A stretch of 64,000 bases of DNA from assembly GCA_023105745.1 (NCBI GenBank), contig JALGQZ010000005.1:496001-560000 (forward strand), given 5' to 3'. The stretch is from Austropuccinia psidii (taxonomy: Eukaryota; Basidiomycota; Pucciniomycetes; Pucciniales; Sphaerophragmiaceae). Below, piece by piece: positions 32,791-43,265 of this stretch. The translations under genes and the position numbers were made by a program. The notes beneath the pieces were generated by a model. It saw only the letters and a program-made list of their open reading frames with translations, was not told the DNA's origin and did no database searches. Within the stretch, counting starts at the first letter, position 1. The number at the start of each line of letters is the position of its first letter.

Positions 32791-33959
32791 CTAGTTTAGA
32801 GATGGTGGGAACTTGTTTCATGATGATGGGAAAAATGAGGGAGAGAGGACCTCTATTTATAGCTTTTGGGCCTCCATAGAGCTTCCCAAAACAGGGTACT
32901 TGGAAAAGATCATAGTTGAGAGGTTTTAGCTGGTGAGAAATTTAGCTTTGGTCCAGCAATGTGTTTGCTGAGAGAATTATGCTGGTGATTCTTTTTCTTA
33001 TCAGAGTCGTGTGAGGTCATTGAGATGATTTGGCTGGTGAGAGTTTCTTCTTGGTGACTTTGTTATATATTTTATGAGAGAATTATGCTGGTGGTGCTTT
33101 TTCTCATCAAGATCATCTGATGTATTTGAGACACTTTTTCTGGTAAGATTTTATTTGTGTCAAGAAAGTGGAGAAAATACAGCTTCTGACAATTCAAATT
33201 TCTTCTAGTAATATGATATATTTGAGAGAATTGGGCTGGTGATATTTCCTTTTTGGTGAATTTGCTATGTATTTTCTGAGAGAATTATGTGGGTGTTTCT
33301 TTTTCTTATCATAGTCATGTTAGGCTTTTGAGATAATTTGGCTGGTGATGTTTTCTTGAAGGTGGGGAAAGTAGTTTTGTTTCTATTTTCCTGTATTTAA
33401 TTAATTACTAATTTTAGCTTTGATATTCAGTTTTGAGGGAAATATGCTTGTGGTTTTATTTTAGTATTATATAATTTGATATGGAGATTGCATCATTTCT
33501 ATCAAGTGTGATGCATTTTATTATTACTAAGAAAAAATTTGTTTTTGGAAAATATATTGTAATTTTCTGCAGAGCCTTGAGGTATTTCTTCTTTCAATTG
33601 AATGAATGTGGGTAAAATAAAGCTCTGATGCTGCATTTCTTCTTCAAATATCTGTATTTAGATTGATTCCTTTGAATTGTATAATGTTTTATTAATGATG
33701 TAATATGGTGGAGAAAGTTTGTGATACTATACTGTTTAAATTGAAATCTTCTGCATAAAACTGTGTGCTTTGAGTGTTTTCAGATATTTGATGGGATAAA
33801 AGATTTCCTGGTATGGAGACACTATGTGATAAGATCTTGAGGCTGTGTATCCTATATTTCCTTGTGAAACCTTTATTTGTAACATGTAAATATGTTTTGT
33901 GTATTTTTATCATTTTTTCCTTTTGTTTTATTGTTAATCTTGAAACTGGTATATTTGGT
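32791..33959. other. AT-rich stretch with GCTGGTGA...TTTCTTxT repeats
   Basis: Between 32930 and 33350 a degenerate phrase recurs: GAGAGAATTATGCTGGTG-TTTCTTTTTCTTATCA (at about 32970, 33070, 33230 and 33280). Otherwise no feature. Confidence 0.45.
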
Positions 33960-34330
33960 ATGGAATACCACAGCATAAGGATGAAAAATTGAGAAAATGA
34001 GAGGGAAGTGCAGGAGCATAAGCATTGTAAGCTGAAGAGAGGAGGTGGGGGAAATGCGGAAGCATAAGGATAGTAAATGTTGGAAAAGTCAAAGCCAATT
34101 TGTGTGCAAGCATAAGGATTGTCAATTGGGAAAATGATGAGGCATTGGGGCAGAAAGCAAATGTAGTGTGAGTGTAAGGATGGGTGATGGTTAAGATGCT
34201 GTTCCGGAGGGTGGAAGGACATCTAGAGGGAACTTCAGGAGCCCAAGCATTGTAAGATGAGGGGCTGGTGCAGGAGCATAAGCATTGGCAGTTGGCGGAG
34301 ATGATGAGGGGGGCTGCAGAAGCCAATTAC
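33960..34330. repeat. Second CATAAG-type minisatellite
   Basis: GAGCATAAG(C/G)AT(T/A)GTAA recurs at about 33971, 34015, 34059, 34109, 34240 and 34276 with spacing of 35-60 bp. It shares the CATAAGxAT core with the array at 31387-31705, so the two may have one origin. Long minus-strand ORFs here are by-products of the repeat. Confidence 0.7.
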
Positions 34331-34559
34331 TGCATGAGAGTAGGCTTCTTCCTTGAACCATGAGCTGTAATTACCTGAAGATTGTGAATGGTGTTGATAT
34401 GAGTCTTAGGTGTTAGTGAAAAACTCATGTGACATATTTGACAATTAACATTGTCTTGATGCAGATGTGATGCCACCCACTAAATCCAGTGACTATGATG
34501 TGATACTAATGCAACTGAACCAAGATATTATACTAACAGCAGTGCAATGTGAATTGAAT

Positions 34560-35525
34560 TGGCAGTGATTGACATGAAATTTGCCCTGGTGAAGGAATTT
34601 TCAACTGAATTTTCAATTTTGTACCTTCAGGAATAATTTACCCACTCGGTGATTATTTCATTTTTCCACAAAGACCGCGTATTTTTGCCATTTGTTTGTC
34701 TTATGCAATAATATCATCTTTTTGCAGATTTTTCAAACAATGAATGTAATATTGCAGCGATTAATTGATCTTGTATGTCAGAATCCTCTTGCAAAATGTT
34801 GATTGTCTCAATAAATAACATATGGTCATATTCCCCTTGACTGGTGAATGTTGGACATTATTTATGTTGAGGGACCTCTTTAATTAAGAATTTATTGTTT
34901 TCTTGATGGCTTAGGTCTGATATAAAGGGATTTGTTCTTTCCTCTTTTGGCTTAACACGACTTCTTATGTGGGAAAATGGGGTTAATAACTTTGGCATAT
35001 TTAAGTTATCCTTATTTATTTTATCCCTTTTATCAGTAATAAGTCTTATTTCACATTGGATTTCATCTTTAAGGTTAATTTTTGCTTCATCACTTTCTTC
35101 TTCATTGTCTAGAACTAATTTTTGATGTGATGAAGTCTTTTCTTCAAATTTTTCAACAGAAATACTTAGTTTATTTGATGTTTCTGTCAGGTTTTCAAGA
35201 ATATAGTCATAATTTATTTTCAAAGTTCTTTCTTTGATATATTTTATTTATTTCAAGAACTCTTGTTGTCCTTGTATTAATATCTGAGTGTTGTCAATCA
35301 AAGCTTTTGGTTTATTATTTTCAACCATAAAGTTAATGTTGTCTATTTCTTTTTTATTTTGTACAGCAATTTGTGTTCAAGATAATAAACTATTATTTAT
35401 TTCTTTTAAAGATTAAATACTATTATTCATTTCTTTCAAAGATGAAAAACTATTTTTAATTTCTTTTAGAAGCAACATACTATTTTGAATTTCTGTCAAA
35501 CTAATTCAAAAATTAGGAGATAAAG
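34560..35525 (-). pseudogene. Element F Gag, partial
   Basis: Minus-strand frames give KINYDYILENLTETSNKLSI (coiled coil), FLIKEVPQHK, then, past a stop, PTFTSQGEYDHMLFIETIN, ILHSLFEKSAKR and SLWKNEIITEWVNYS. These line up with the capsid of element D. Stops and frame changes are frequent and the similarity is lost near 34560. Confidence 0.75.
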
Positions 35526-35937
35526 TTACCACTTTGGGAAATGGGGTTGTCTCATTCTTTTTTCCTCTTTGTCCCTGAATTTCATCAAGGTTCTGACCAT
35601 GTTGAAGAAATTGTTGATGGCATCCTTTTGAATTATTGGAATCATGTAACTTGGGGAAAATTGTTCCCTCCAGTTCTTTTTCTTGTTCTTCTTCCCTTCT
35701 TGGGAAGGTTGGCTGGCTTGTGGCTCTGAAGATTTTCTTTGCTTGCCTCCCTCTTTTTGTTGTTCCAATCCTTTATCTTTTTTATTTCATGTTTGGATGA
35801 TAGTGGATTTAATCCATTGGAGTATTTCACTATTTCCTCCTCTTTGAGGAACTTTTTGAGAATGTGCCAGGAGTGCATCACTCCTTGGTGGATTTGTGGT
35901 AAAATTTCCCAATCTTTGTCCTTGTTCACCATCTAAT
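35526..35937 (-). pseudogene. Element F accessory frame Y, 3' part
   Basis: GVMHSWHILKK, KYSNGLNPLSSKH, IKKIKDWN, ENLQSHKPANLPKK, then, after a frameshift, NWREQFSPSYMIPIIQKDAINNFFNMVRTLMKFRDKEEKR and a stop after HFPKW. The same order occurs in element D frame Y, which ends in FPKK. The 5' part of Y lies beyond solo LTR E (37553-37811). Confidence 0.65.
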
Positions 35938-37552
35938 TGTCACAGGGGCTCTTATGGAAGCAAGAGGGCCTGGAACTCAGGAATCAAGAGCTCACTTGGA
36001 GGGCTCCAAAAGAGATAAGGAATAATAAAGATTAATTTCTTTAAAGAAGAAGAAAGGGAAAAGACAAGTATGCCAAATATAAAAGAAAAGATTAGAAGCC
36101 AACCAAGTGAATCCTCAATTCACTGTTTCAACCTTCCAGAAAAGGAAATGGAATTAGTAAAGGATATGACCACCAATATCCACTGACAGGCAAGGAAGAA
36201 AAAGAGAAAGGGTGCTGAATGACTGACTTAAGATTATCAGTATTAACTTTAATAAAGTAAAAGAAAATAAAGATAAAAATAAATCCAATATATTAATTAA
36301 CTGGGGAAAAAGTCCCCAGGTGCTGAAAGGTGGCCAGTATATGTGAAAAGCTGAAAGACTGATCCTGGAAGGTGAGTCACCGGCTGTATTGTCCAAATTG
36401 GGTCAATAAAGATCTGGCCATCTTGAAATTTGAGCTGTGTGATTGAATTCCCACAGTGGAATATGAATTGGCCCAATTGGGCCAAGTACATACAGGTTGA
36501 TTGATTGATGCCTGTATGGACCAATTCAGTTGTCCAAGAAGTATTGAAATACTTGATGCCTTGAAAACTATTTGAAATGATGTATAACCTCTGAGAATGG
36601 CCCTTAGAATAATCCTGAATGAAATTGCCAACCCAACTCCTTCAGGGCTAGGTGGTTGGGATCCTTGAATGGTCTTCTGATTGCCACCATGGATTGCCAG
36701 ACTGATGAGTTAAGAAATACTCCTTTGAAATGGGCGTTAGACTTTGGGAACTTGATTTGGAAAGTTGTAATTGGGTCCTGAAAACATCACCATTGAATTG
36801 CTGAGCAAAAATGGTTCATAATGGTATATAATACCATATATGCACCACCCCTGCAACCTTGAGTACGGGGTGCATGGAGGAGTGTAAGAATTCCCCTTAA
36901 GGTGAGGGGAAAGATTGAACTGAGCTGATCTGGTGGCCTCTGGTGGTTACCAGAGGCCATGGGCTGAAAAATGGTCCATGGTGATTATTGGCCAAAATTG
37001 GGTCCTGAGGGTCTTATGGCCATTTTGGGGTTAAGACTGGCTCAGGTGGGCCCAATTGTGGTTTGGGACCCACCTGGCCTTGGGGGCTAATGGGCTGCCC
37101 CCTTTTGGCTTCATTGGATTAGGCCAAAAGGGGCCTAAATGGCCCACAGACCGTGATTACGGCCCACGGACCGTAGAAGCCGTTGGGGGCTTAAATGGCC
37201 CAAAAAGGCCATTTAGGCCCTAGACCCCCTAATGAAAAGGGGTGTCCCAGAAACAATGATGAGGGCTAAGGGGCCCAGACCCCCCAGGCCCAAAAACAAA
37301 GATAGAGGCCTGGGGGTTGAGGGTAAGGAAATTGGCCAGGGAGGCCAATGATGGCAGGATATGGCCTGAGGCCATAAAGGATGGTTGGGGCCATAAAAGG
37401 CCAGGAAATAGTGATATGGCCAAAGTGCCATAGAGCACCAGAAGGGGCAAATTGGCCATGAAGATATGGTGTGGCCAATTGGCCCCAACTTGGTCCCAGA
37501 TTGGAATTGCTGCAACACCAATGGAGGAGGGTCATTCTTTGTGGTTGTGACA
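35938..37552 (-). repeat. Solo LTR E (B/E/H class)
   Basis: 1615 bp, TGTCACAGGGGCTC...GGTTGTGACA, flanked by CTAAT on both sides (35933-35937 and 37553-37557). The termini and the conserved TATATTAATTAACTGGGG match element B LTRs, but the GC-rich part (36940-37500) is quite different and contains GGCCCAC(A/G)GACCGT twice. No internal region, hence solo. Confidence 0.93.
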
Positions 37553-38039
37553 CTAATACTGCTTTTACTGTATCATATATATGTGTATTTGAGCCCTCTG
37601 AATGTGATTTGCCTCTGTTGAAGTTACTAATACATAGTTCCAACTTTGGCTCAGAGATCATAGGCATTTCTGGGACTTGTGTTTAGGATATTGCACTTCC
37701 TTGTGTGTATTCTGTTCCACTGGGGTTTTGCCCTTTCTTTTCCATTTTCTGGGATAATTTCTACTTCTGAGTCCACCTCCATCTGATTGGATGGAGTATT
37801 TTGATCTTCTTCTAGTAGTCATACTTGAAAAAATAAGAGATAAAAAGATTTCAGAAAAATAAAAAGGCTTTTTATGGCAATTTAAGAGAGGTACTCACCT
37901 TCAGAGTCCTGAATAGTGGGTCCTGGAGAAAGTAATTTCTGAGCTTTCCTTTTCTTATTGAAAACAGGCTTTGGAGAACTTGAACAGGTTTTTTCTACCA
38001 ATCTTTCAACAGTGGTCTGATTGTCCTCCGCTCAGTTGT
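37553..38039 (-). pseudogene. Element F leader exon, intron and start of X/Y frames
   Basis: Leader exon 37899-38039 (141 bp, acceptor TTTTCAG before it, one TGA early in its frame). The intron 37812-37898 has a GTGAGT donor and an ACTAG acceptor. The frame X ATG is at 37820-37822, inside the intron and 11 bases from the acceptor. Frame Y after splicing reads EEDQNTPSNQMEVD; element D at the same place has EVEVTPPSNQMDLD. Frame X reads MTTRRRSKYSIQSDGG against MTPTRSGSNSSIQSNG in D. Both frames are therefore similar to D at the same junction. Confidence 0.65.
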
Positions 38040-38522
38040 CTGAAAACATTGAAAAACAAATAAATCTTTTCATGAAAAGTGTTTTTTTTGAGAATCTATG
38101 GAGATTTCCACATAAAATTGCTTTTATTTCTTTACAAATAAGAGAAATGAATAAAAGAAATTAAGGAAAAGGAATAAGAATGGTTTTTTTATTATAATTT
38201 TTATTTTTTACTACTTTATGCATTTTCATTTTTGAAGAATCAAATATTAAATTAATATGTTTCTCTTTAAAATTAAATTGTAATATAAATTTATTTTCAA
38301 TTTATAAATATCTTAATAAATCACAGAGTCACTAGAAAAAAATTCTTGCAAGTCTGAGGATGTGAAAAACAATGTAGAAGACAGTGGAACTGCTTTCTAA
38401 ATGCCTCAATAGCTGTTAAAATCAATAAATATAAAATTATAACATAATTTGCTGATTAGAAATATGATTTATTATTGGATAAGCCCAATTTGAATATTTT
38501 TGAACTTTTTTAAGTAATAATC
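38040..38522 (-). other. Element F 5' leader
   Basis: AT-rich untranslated region between primer site and leader exon. No ORF. Confidence 0.55.
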
Positions 38523-38539
38523 ATGGCAAGGCCCTCAAA
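38523..38539 (-). promoter_or_regulatory. Element F primer binding site, decayed
   Basis: On the minus strand TTTGAGGGCCTTGCCATGATT follows the LTR end and aligns with TTTGGGGGCCTGGCCGTGATT of element D. Several substitutions. Confidence 0.6.
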
Positions 38540-40296
38540 TTTAATGTTTGACTATGAAACAATAAGTAAATATTACTAATATTTTACTCACTGTACATTG
38601 AATGACCTTATTCAAATAATTATGAGAAGAAAGAAATATTATAATTATGGTACAAAAATATCTATATTATTCTAATAAAATGAAATAATATAATAAAAAT
38701 AATTATATCAAAATTTGCTAATTAATATATTTATGGAAATTTATTATTTTTACCAAGGAATCATAACTGTGTAAGAAATTGTTATTTGCCGATAAAAAAC
38801 AATTTATAAAAATAATATTACTAATGTTAAAGCTATATATTAATAAAAGAATTATTAAAAATAATAATGAAGAGAGAGATAACCTATTTTTTATCACTGA
38901 ATATAATAGTTTTGAAAGAATTTACACCAAATAATGTAAATACAACTTATTTAAGTCTGATTTGGAAATAAAAATAAAATAAATTACAAATATTCTTCAT
39001 TTTTACATGGAATTGAATATTTCAAAGAGAATTTAACAAAAACAAAAGAATATTGAGTGAATCATATCAAAGGTGGTAAGTATAAAAAGATGATCTTTGG
39101 TCTCTGAGTATATAATAGATTTATATATATAAAATAAATAAATTACATTTTGATTTAATGTTTTTATTGTTTTTGATGCATCTGAGGGGGAAATAGAGGA
39201 AAAGGTGCTCTATTTATAGTAAAGTGCTCCCTCCTAGAGTCTATAAGGGCTCTAGCTAATGTCTAATGATGTTATCCATTGTAATTTATCAGTATTTCAA
39301 GGTTTAGTGACAATTAAATCATAAATAAACCCTCTTGCCTCAATATTAGGCCATTATTTAGAGCTATCACTGTAGCCCTACATTTGCTGCAATCATAGGT
39401 TGGAAAAAGCGTAAACTTCAAAGATTTTATGAGTATTATTCATAATATACTAGTAGTCACCAGTTTTATTGGTTATATGGCCGTTAAGCTTAAAATAAGA
39501 TTTCAGTGTGGGATCATAAATGATAATTTTTAAGCTCTAACTTTGATCATTAATAAATGTTGAGTTATTGGCACTACAGCCATAAATAGATTGAATTCTG
39601 ATAGCTTGGAATGTATTTACTAGGCTTCCAACAGCATTTCATTACATTTTCAAAACTTTATTTTTGATCATTTCTCTGGTCACTCATCTTTTCTGTTGAA
39701 ATTTACTATTTTCAGCTTCAAACCATCCTTTCAGGGGGTAATACCTTGGATATAGTGATAAAAATTACATAATTCTTCACATATGAGCTAGCAGAATCTG
39801 AATGTACTTTTTTTAAGTTTTTACCACTTTTAAATTAAGGTGGGCAACAGCTATTTCTATTTTTCTCAATAAACCTTGTAAGTTATGACTTTGTTTATAA
39901 CTTGTCAAATAAAGTTTATATTTGTACTATCACATGTATTTCATGGAAGATATCTTTTCATCACCTCCTTATCTTACATAATTCAAGATATATGAGCTAA
40001 ATACCATTAATATTTGTGCTTATCATAACAGTGCATATATTCAGGTTATCTCAGTAAGTATTGACTTTACAAATATGAAATCAAAATTTTATATGTGTAT
40101 TCTTTGATGGGGAATCCACTTTTCTAATATATTCCACATTCATATACATTGGCCTCTGAGATAATCATGATTTTATGCCTCTTTATGGCATTTTTACTCA
40201 TTTTAAGATAAAAATTTCAATGCTTGATATCAAAATAAGTATTGTAAAGCTGTTTTGTGAGCTTTTTGGATATTTGATAATATATCAAAGGCTCAC
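38540..40296 (-). repeat. LTR C2: 5' LTR of element F
   Basis: C-family LTR of 1757 bp ending GGCTCACA at 40296 on the plus strand; the other end has decayed from TGTAAG to TTTAAT. The next sequence on the right (40297) is in the middle of an A-type LTR, so the insertion has lost its target duplication. Confidence 0.85.
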
Positions 40297-41152
40297 AGGC
40301 TTATATATGTGTAATTAAGAATTAAAGTTTTTTACTGTAAGCTTTCAATTGAATTACATATGTAATAGTCTACTATAGTATATGATGAGGAATTAAAGAA
40401 AAAATTAATTGGAGAGATCAATTTTTTGGGGGAAAAGAAATCTGGGTTCCAAGGGGCCAGAATCCCCCACATTCCTTGCACACAGGTGTGGGATGTCAAA
40501 ATACAGGAAAAGGTTCATCACTTTTGGCCTGGAATTGAGTCACAGGGTCTGTGACTCAATTGATGATAAGGTTTTGATACCAACCAGGGCAGGTTTAACT
40601 GTTTCCAAGAGGGTAAAGCCACACTTAAGGTGAAGAAATCTTAGTAAAAACAGTTTCAACTTGCTTTGTGGTTTCTTGAGCATATTATTTTGTGTGTTGG
40701 AGTCTTGTAATGCACTATTACTATAGCAATGGCTGATTTAAGGGACTGAAATGGCTAAAAATAGCAAAAAATGGCAAAAACCAGCCCTTTTTTGGTCTAA
40801 ACTAGGGTTTAATTATGCCATAATTGGATTTCCTGTTTTGGTTGTGTTCCTCAAAACAGATTAGAGTAAATTTTACTTTTTAATTGAGAAAGTTGGTGGC
40901 TATAAAAGAATGTCTTCTCTGCCCCACTCTCCTGTTACTGTTAGAATCTTTTCCTTTTGTAATTAGTTTAAACACTGTTAAACCAAGAAATGAAGGATTT
41001 AAAAAGCCTTTCAAAATGATTTTAAGCCTTTTAAACACGTGGAAAAATCATTATAATCATTTTTAACCTTGAGCCACCCCAAAAGTGAATTAAAGCATCT
41101 TTAATAACTATTAGCTTTGTCAATTTCTTTCAGAATTAACTCTGCTAACTTT
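40297..41152 (+). repeat. LTR A3 fragment, part 1
   Basis: Matches the A4 LTR from about 60030 on, including GATGAGGAATTAAAG, the GGGGG block and GTGACTCAATTGATGAT. The first 600 bp or so are missing. It continues at 51899 beyond C3 and D. Confidence 0.8.
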
Positions 41153-41228
41153 TGTGAACCTTTGGAATATGACCACATACCCAAAAGAAGTTCACAAGAA
41201 ATATTAACAATAATTATACATTGAAAAT
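41153..41228 (-). repeat. LTR C3, part 1
   Basis: TGTGAACCTTTGGAATATGACCACAT... is the end of a C-family LTR. It is cut by element D at AATTA and continues at 50013-51893. Its outer target duplication is ACTTT (41148-41152 and 51894-51898). Confidence 0.88.
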
Positions 41229-41233
41229 AATTA

Positions 41234-42550
41234 TGTGAGCCTGTGAGGTATGTATAACATACCCATAAGGCCACAAATAACTTTACACACAGCTTAGAAT
41301 TTAATATTATCTACATATAAATTAAATTCTAAGTATCTTTTATAAATAAATTTCCTGGGTAATTAGCCTGGAAATTTACTCTTTTAATTAAAGCTCAAAG
41401 AAAGTTATAATTTCTTTCAAAATTAATTAAAAATTGAGTTTAAGAGATTTCTGCTTGAAACTCTATTTTTAAGTTGTTCATGTGATGAACTTTAGTATAA
41501 ATAAGCTTATTTATATTAAAAACTTAAAATAATTAGTTTAAATGAGGATTAAAGTTACATGGAGTTAAGAATAACCCTGTTAACTTTAAATTGGAATTAA
41601 AATTAAGTTACCTTAAGTTAAGAGCTTTAATTTTAAGCATGGTTTTTCAGTTTTGACCTGAGAACGCCCTCTATATCCATTATCAATCATGAGAGCTGCT
41701 CTGAAGACATAAAAAGAGTCTTTCCATCACTGTTTTTGTCCATCAATAATTATCAATCCAATCATATTAGAAATTTAAACAGGTAAAGTTTTATTAAATA
41801 TAAAATCTTATTATTAAAATAATTCTTAAGTTAGTTTTATTCTTTATTTATTAAAATCAAGGAATTGAAATCATAGAATTTAGATTATTGTTGTAATCAC
41901 CAATAATATATTTTATTGTATAAAATTAAATCATCTTAAATATCTTCTAAAATCCACAAATTCCTTATAAAAACTCTTTAATATTAATTTTTATTATAAA
42001 AAGTTGTTTTATCTTTAAAATTATTTATTTTTGGTGTGTTTTTAACCTATAATTATTATTTAATATAATAACCGTTGTTGTTTGACTTGTTGTATTAAAT
42101 AAATATTATAAGTAAGTTTTTCTCTAAAGTTCTATATTTTTTTTATCTAGTATTAGTTTTTTTATATAGAATTTTTATTCTATAAGAATTAATTCTACAA
42201 AGTGTGTGTTTAATTCTTGTATAAATAATATTTATATTATTTATAAGTGGTTAATATTAATATTTTCCACATGTAATTGTCTCATTAAGAGCTTTACACT
42301 TCTTATTGTTATAACTGTCAGCGACTATAACAATAATAGAATAATTATAATTAATTATAATTATTATTTTTTATTATTATTATATTTTCATAATAATAAT
42401 TAAATTTATTTTTTTTATATAATTATTTTTAATAATTATATTTAAATTTGTGGTTATAATATTTTGTTATATTATATATTTCTACTGAGGACAGTCATAG
42501 TACTCTTGATTTTGCTACTATTATCAAGAGTTTCATAGACAAAACTTATA
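41234..42550 (+). repeat. Element D 5' LTR
   Basis: 1317 bp. Begins TGTGAGCCTGTGAGG with hairpin GGTATGT-ATA-ACATACC. Near the end CTTGATTTTGCTACTATTATCAAG (inverted arms) precedes TTTCATAGACAAAACTTATA; the last bases have decayed from CCTTACA. Confidence 0.95.
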
Positions 42551-42552
42551 TT

Positions 42553-42570
42553 TGGGGGCCTGGCCGTGAT
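42553..42570 (+). promoter_or_regulatory. Element D primer binding site, tRNA-Pro-like
   Basis: TGGGGGCCTGGCCGTGAT, two bases from the LTR. Its complement divides as CACGG (T-stem), CCAGGCC (acceptor), C, CCA. It agrees with A and A4 at the TGGGGGCC and CGTGAT ends. Confidence 0.72.
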
Positions 42571-43086
42571 TTTAAACTGATTTTTGGGACATAAATCATA
42601 TTCTAGACCTTATTTTACTATTTTTTGACGTAAAATTGCCATATTTGTCTTAATATTGGCTTTTTTGTGACTTATCCCTTATAAATAATCTTTATAATAT
42701 TAATAGAGGTATTTTTTCTTAAGAATATTGTTTGAAACAATATACTATTGCGTGACTTGGAATAAATTTCTTTTGTCTAACTAGTGGCTTTTTCACATCA
42801 CAGACTTGAAATTTATTCTTTGAGTTATTGTAGTATAAAGTGAATAATAATACAATTTTGATTAATTAACTTGTTAATTGCATAATTATTTTTCTTTAAA
42901 GACAATAATAAATCAAATAAATAATCTTTACTAAAAACATTTTTTTTCTTTTATCTTAGACATTTTTTCTTTATTTTTGACGTAATTTGCCATAAAATTA
43001 CATTAAAACAACTTTATTTGATAAGTTGAGTTTATAAGTTATTTTTATTATTTGATAAAATAACTTATATTTTTAATTTTCTCTAG
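42571..43086 (+). other. Element D 5' leader
   Basis: AT-rich. It ends in a CTCTAG acceptor at 43081-43086. An upstream donor is needed if the leader exon has a 5' splice partner; I could not choose one. Confidence 0.5.
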
Positions 43087-43203
43087 TGTCTTCCATCAGA
43101 GAAAATTCTTCAGACTCTGAAGCCTCAGAGTCCAGTATTGAAATTCAAACCAGCCCACCACCAAGGGGTTTGATAAACAAAGAGCCCTTTAAAGGTCCTG
43201 CAG
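43087..43203 (+). other. Element D leader exon
   Basis: 117 bp between a CTCTAG acceptor and a GCAG|GTGAAT donor. Only one frame is open (SSIRENSSDSEASESSIEI...PFKGPA), leaving one base over at the donor; this is the phase needed to enter frame Y at 43266. Serine- and acid-rich. Confidence 0.65.
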
Positions 43204-43265
43204 GTGAATTCAATTCAATTTTACTCTATTTTTTATTAAAATTGACGTGAAATGACTCCTACTAG
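43204..43265 (+). other. Element D switch intron containing the frame X start codon
   Basis: 62 bp, GTGAAT...CTACTAG. The Gag frame X ATG (43252-43254) lies inside, so splicing removes it and joins the leader exon to frame Y. Confidence 0.6.

Larger units (their letters stand above)
34560..40296 (-). mobile_element. Element F: truncated Ty3/Gypsy element with C-family 5' LTR
   Basis: On the minus strand in order: C2 LTR (38540-40296), primer site, leader exon, X/Y region and the first part of Gag. Everything downstream of the capsid region (protease to 3' LTR) is missing, so the copy is truncated near 34560. Solo LTR E (35938-37552) lies in frame Y. F shows which internal region belongs to C-type LTRs, of which three other copies occur in the window. 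Confidence 0.8.

Noticed and set aside
31387..34330. CRISPR-like array
   Set aside because: Units are degenerate, spacers are not of uniform length, and the host is a eukaryote.
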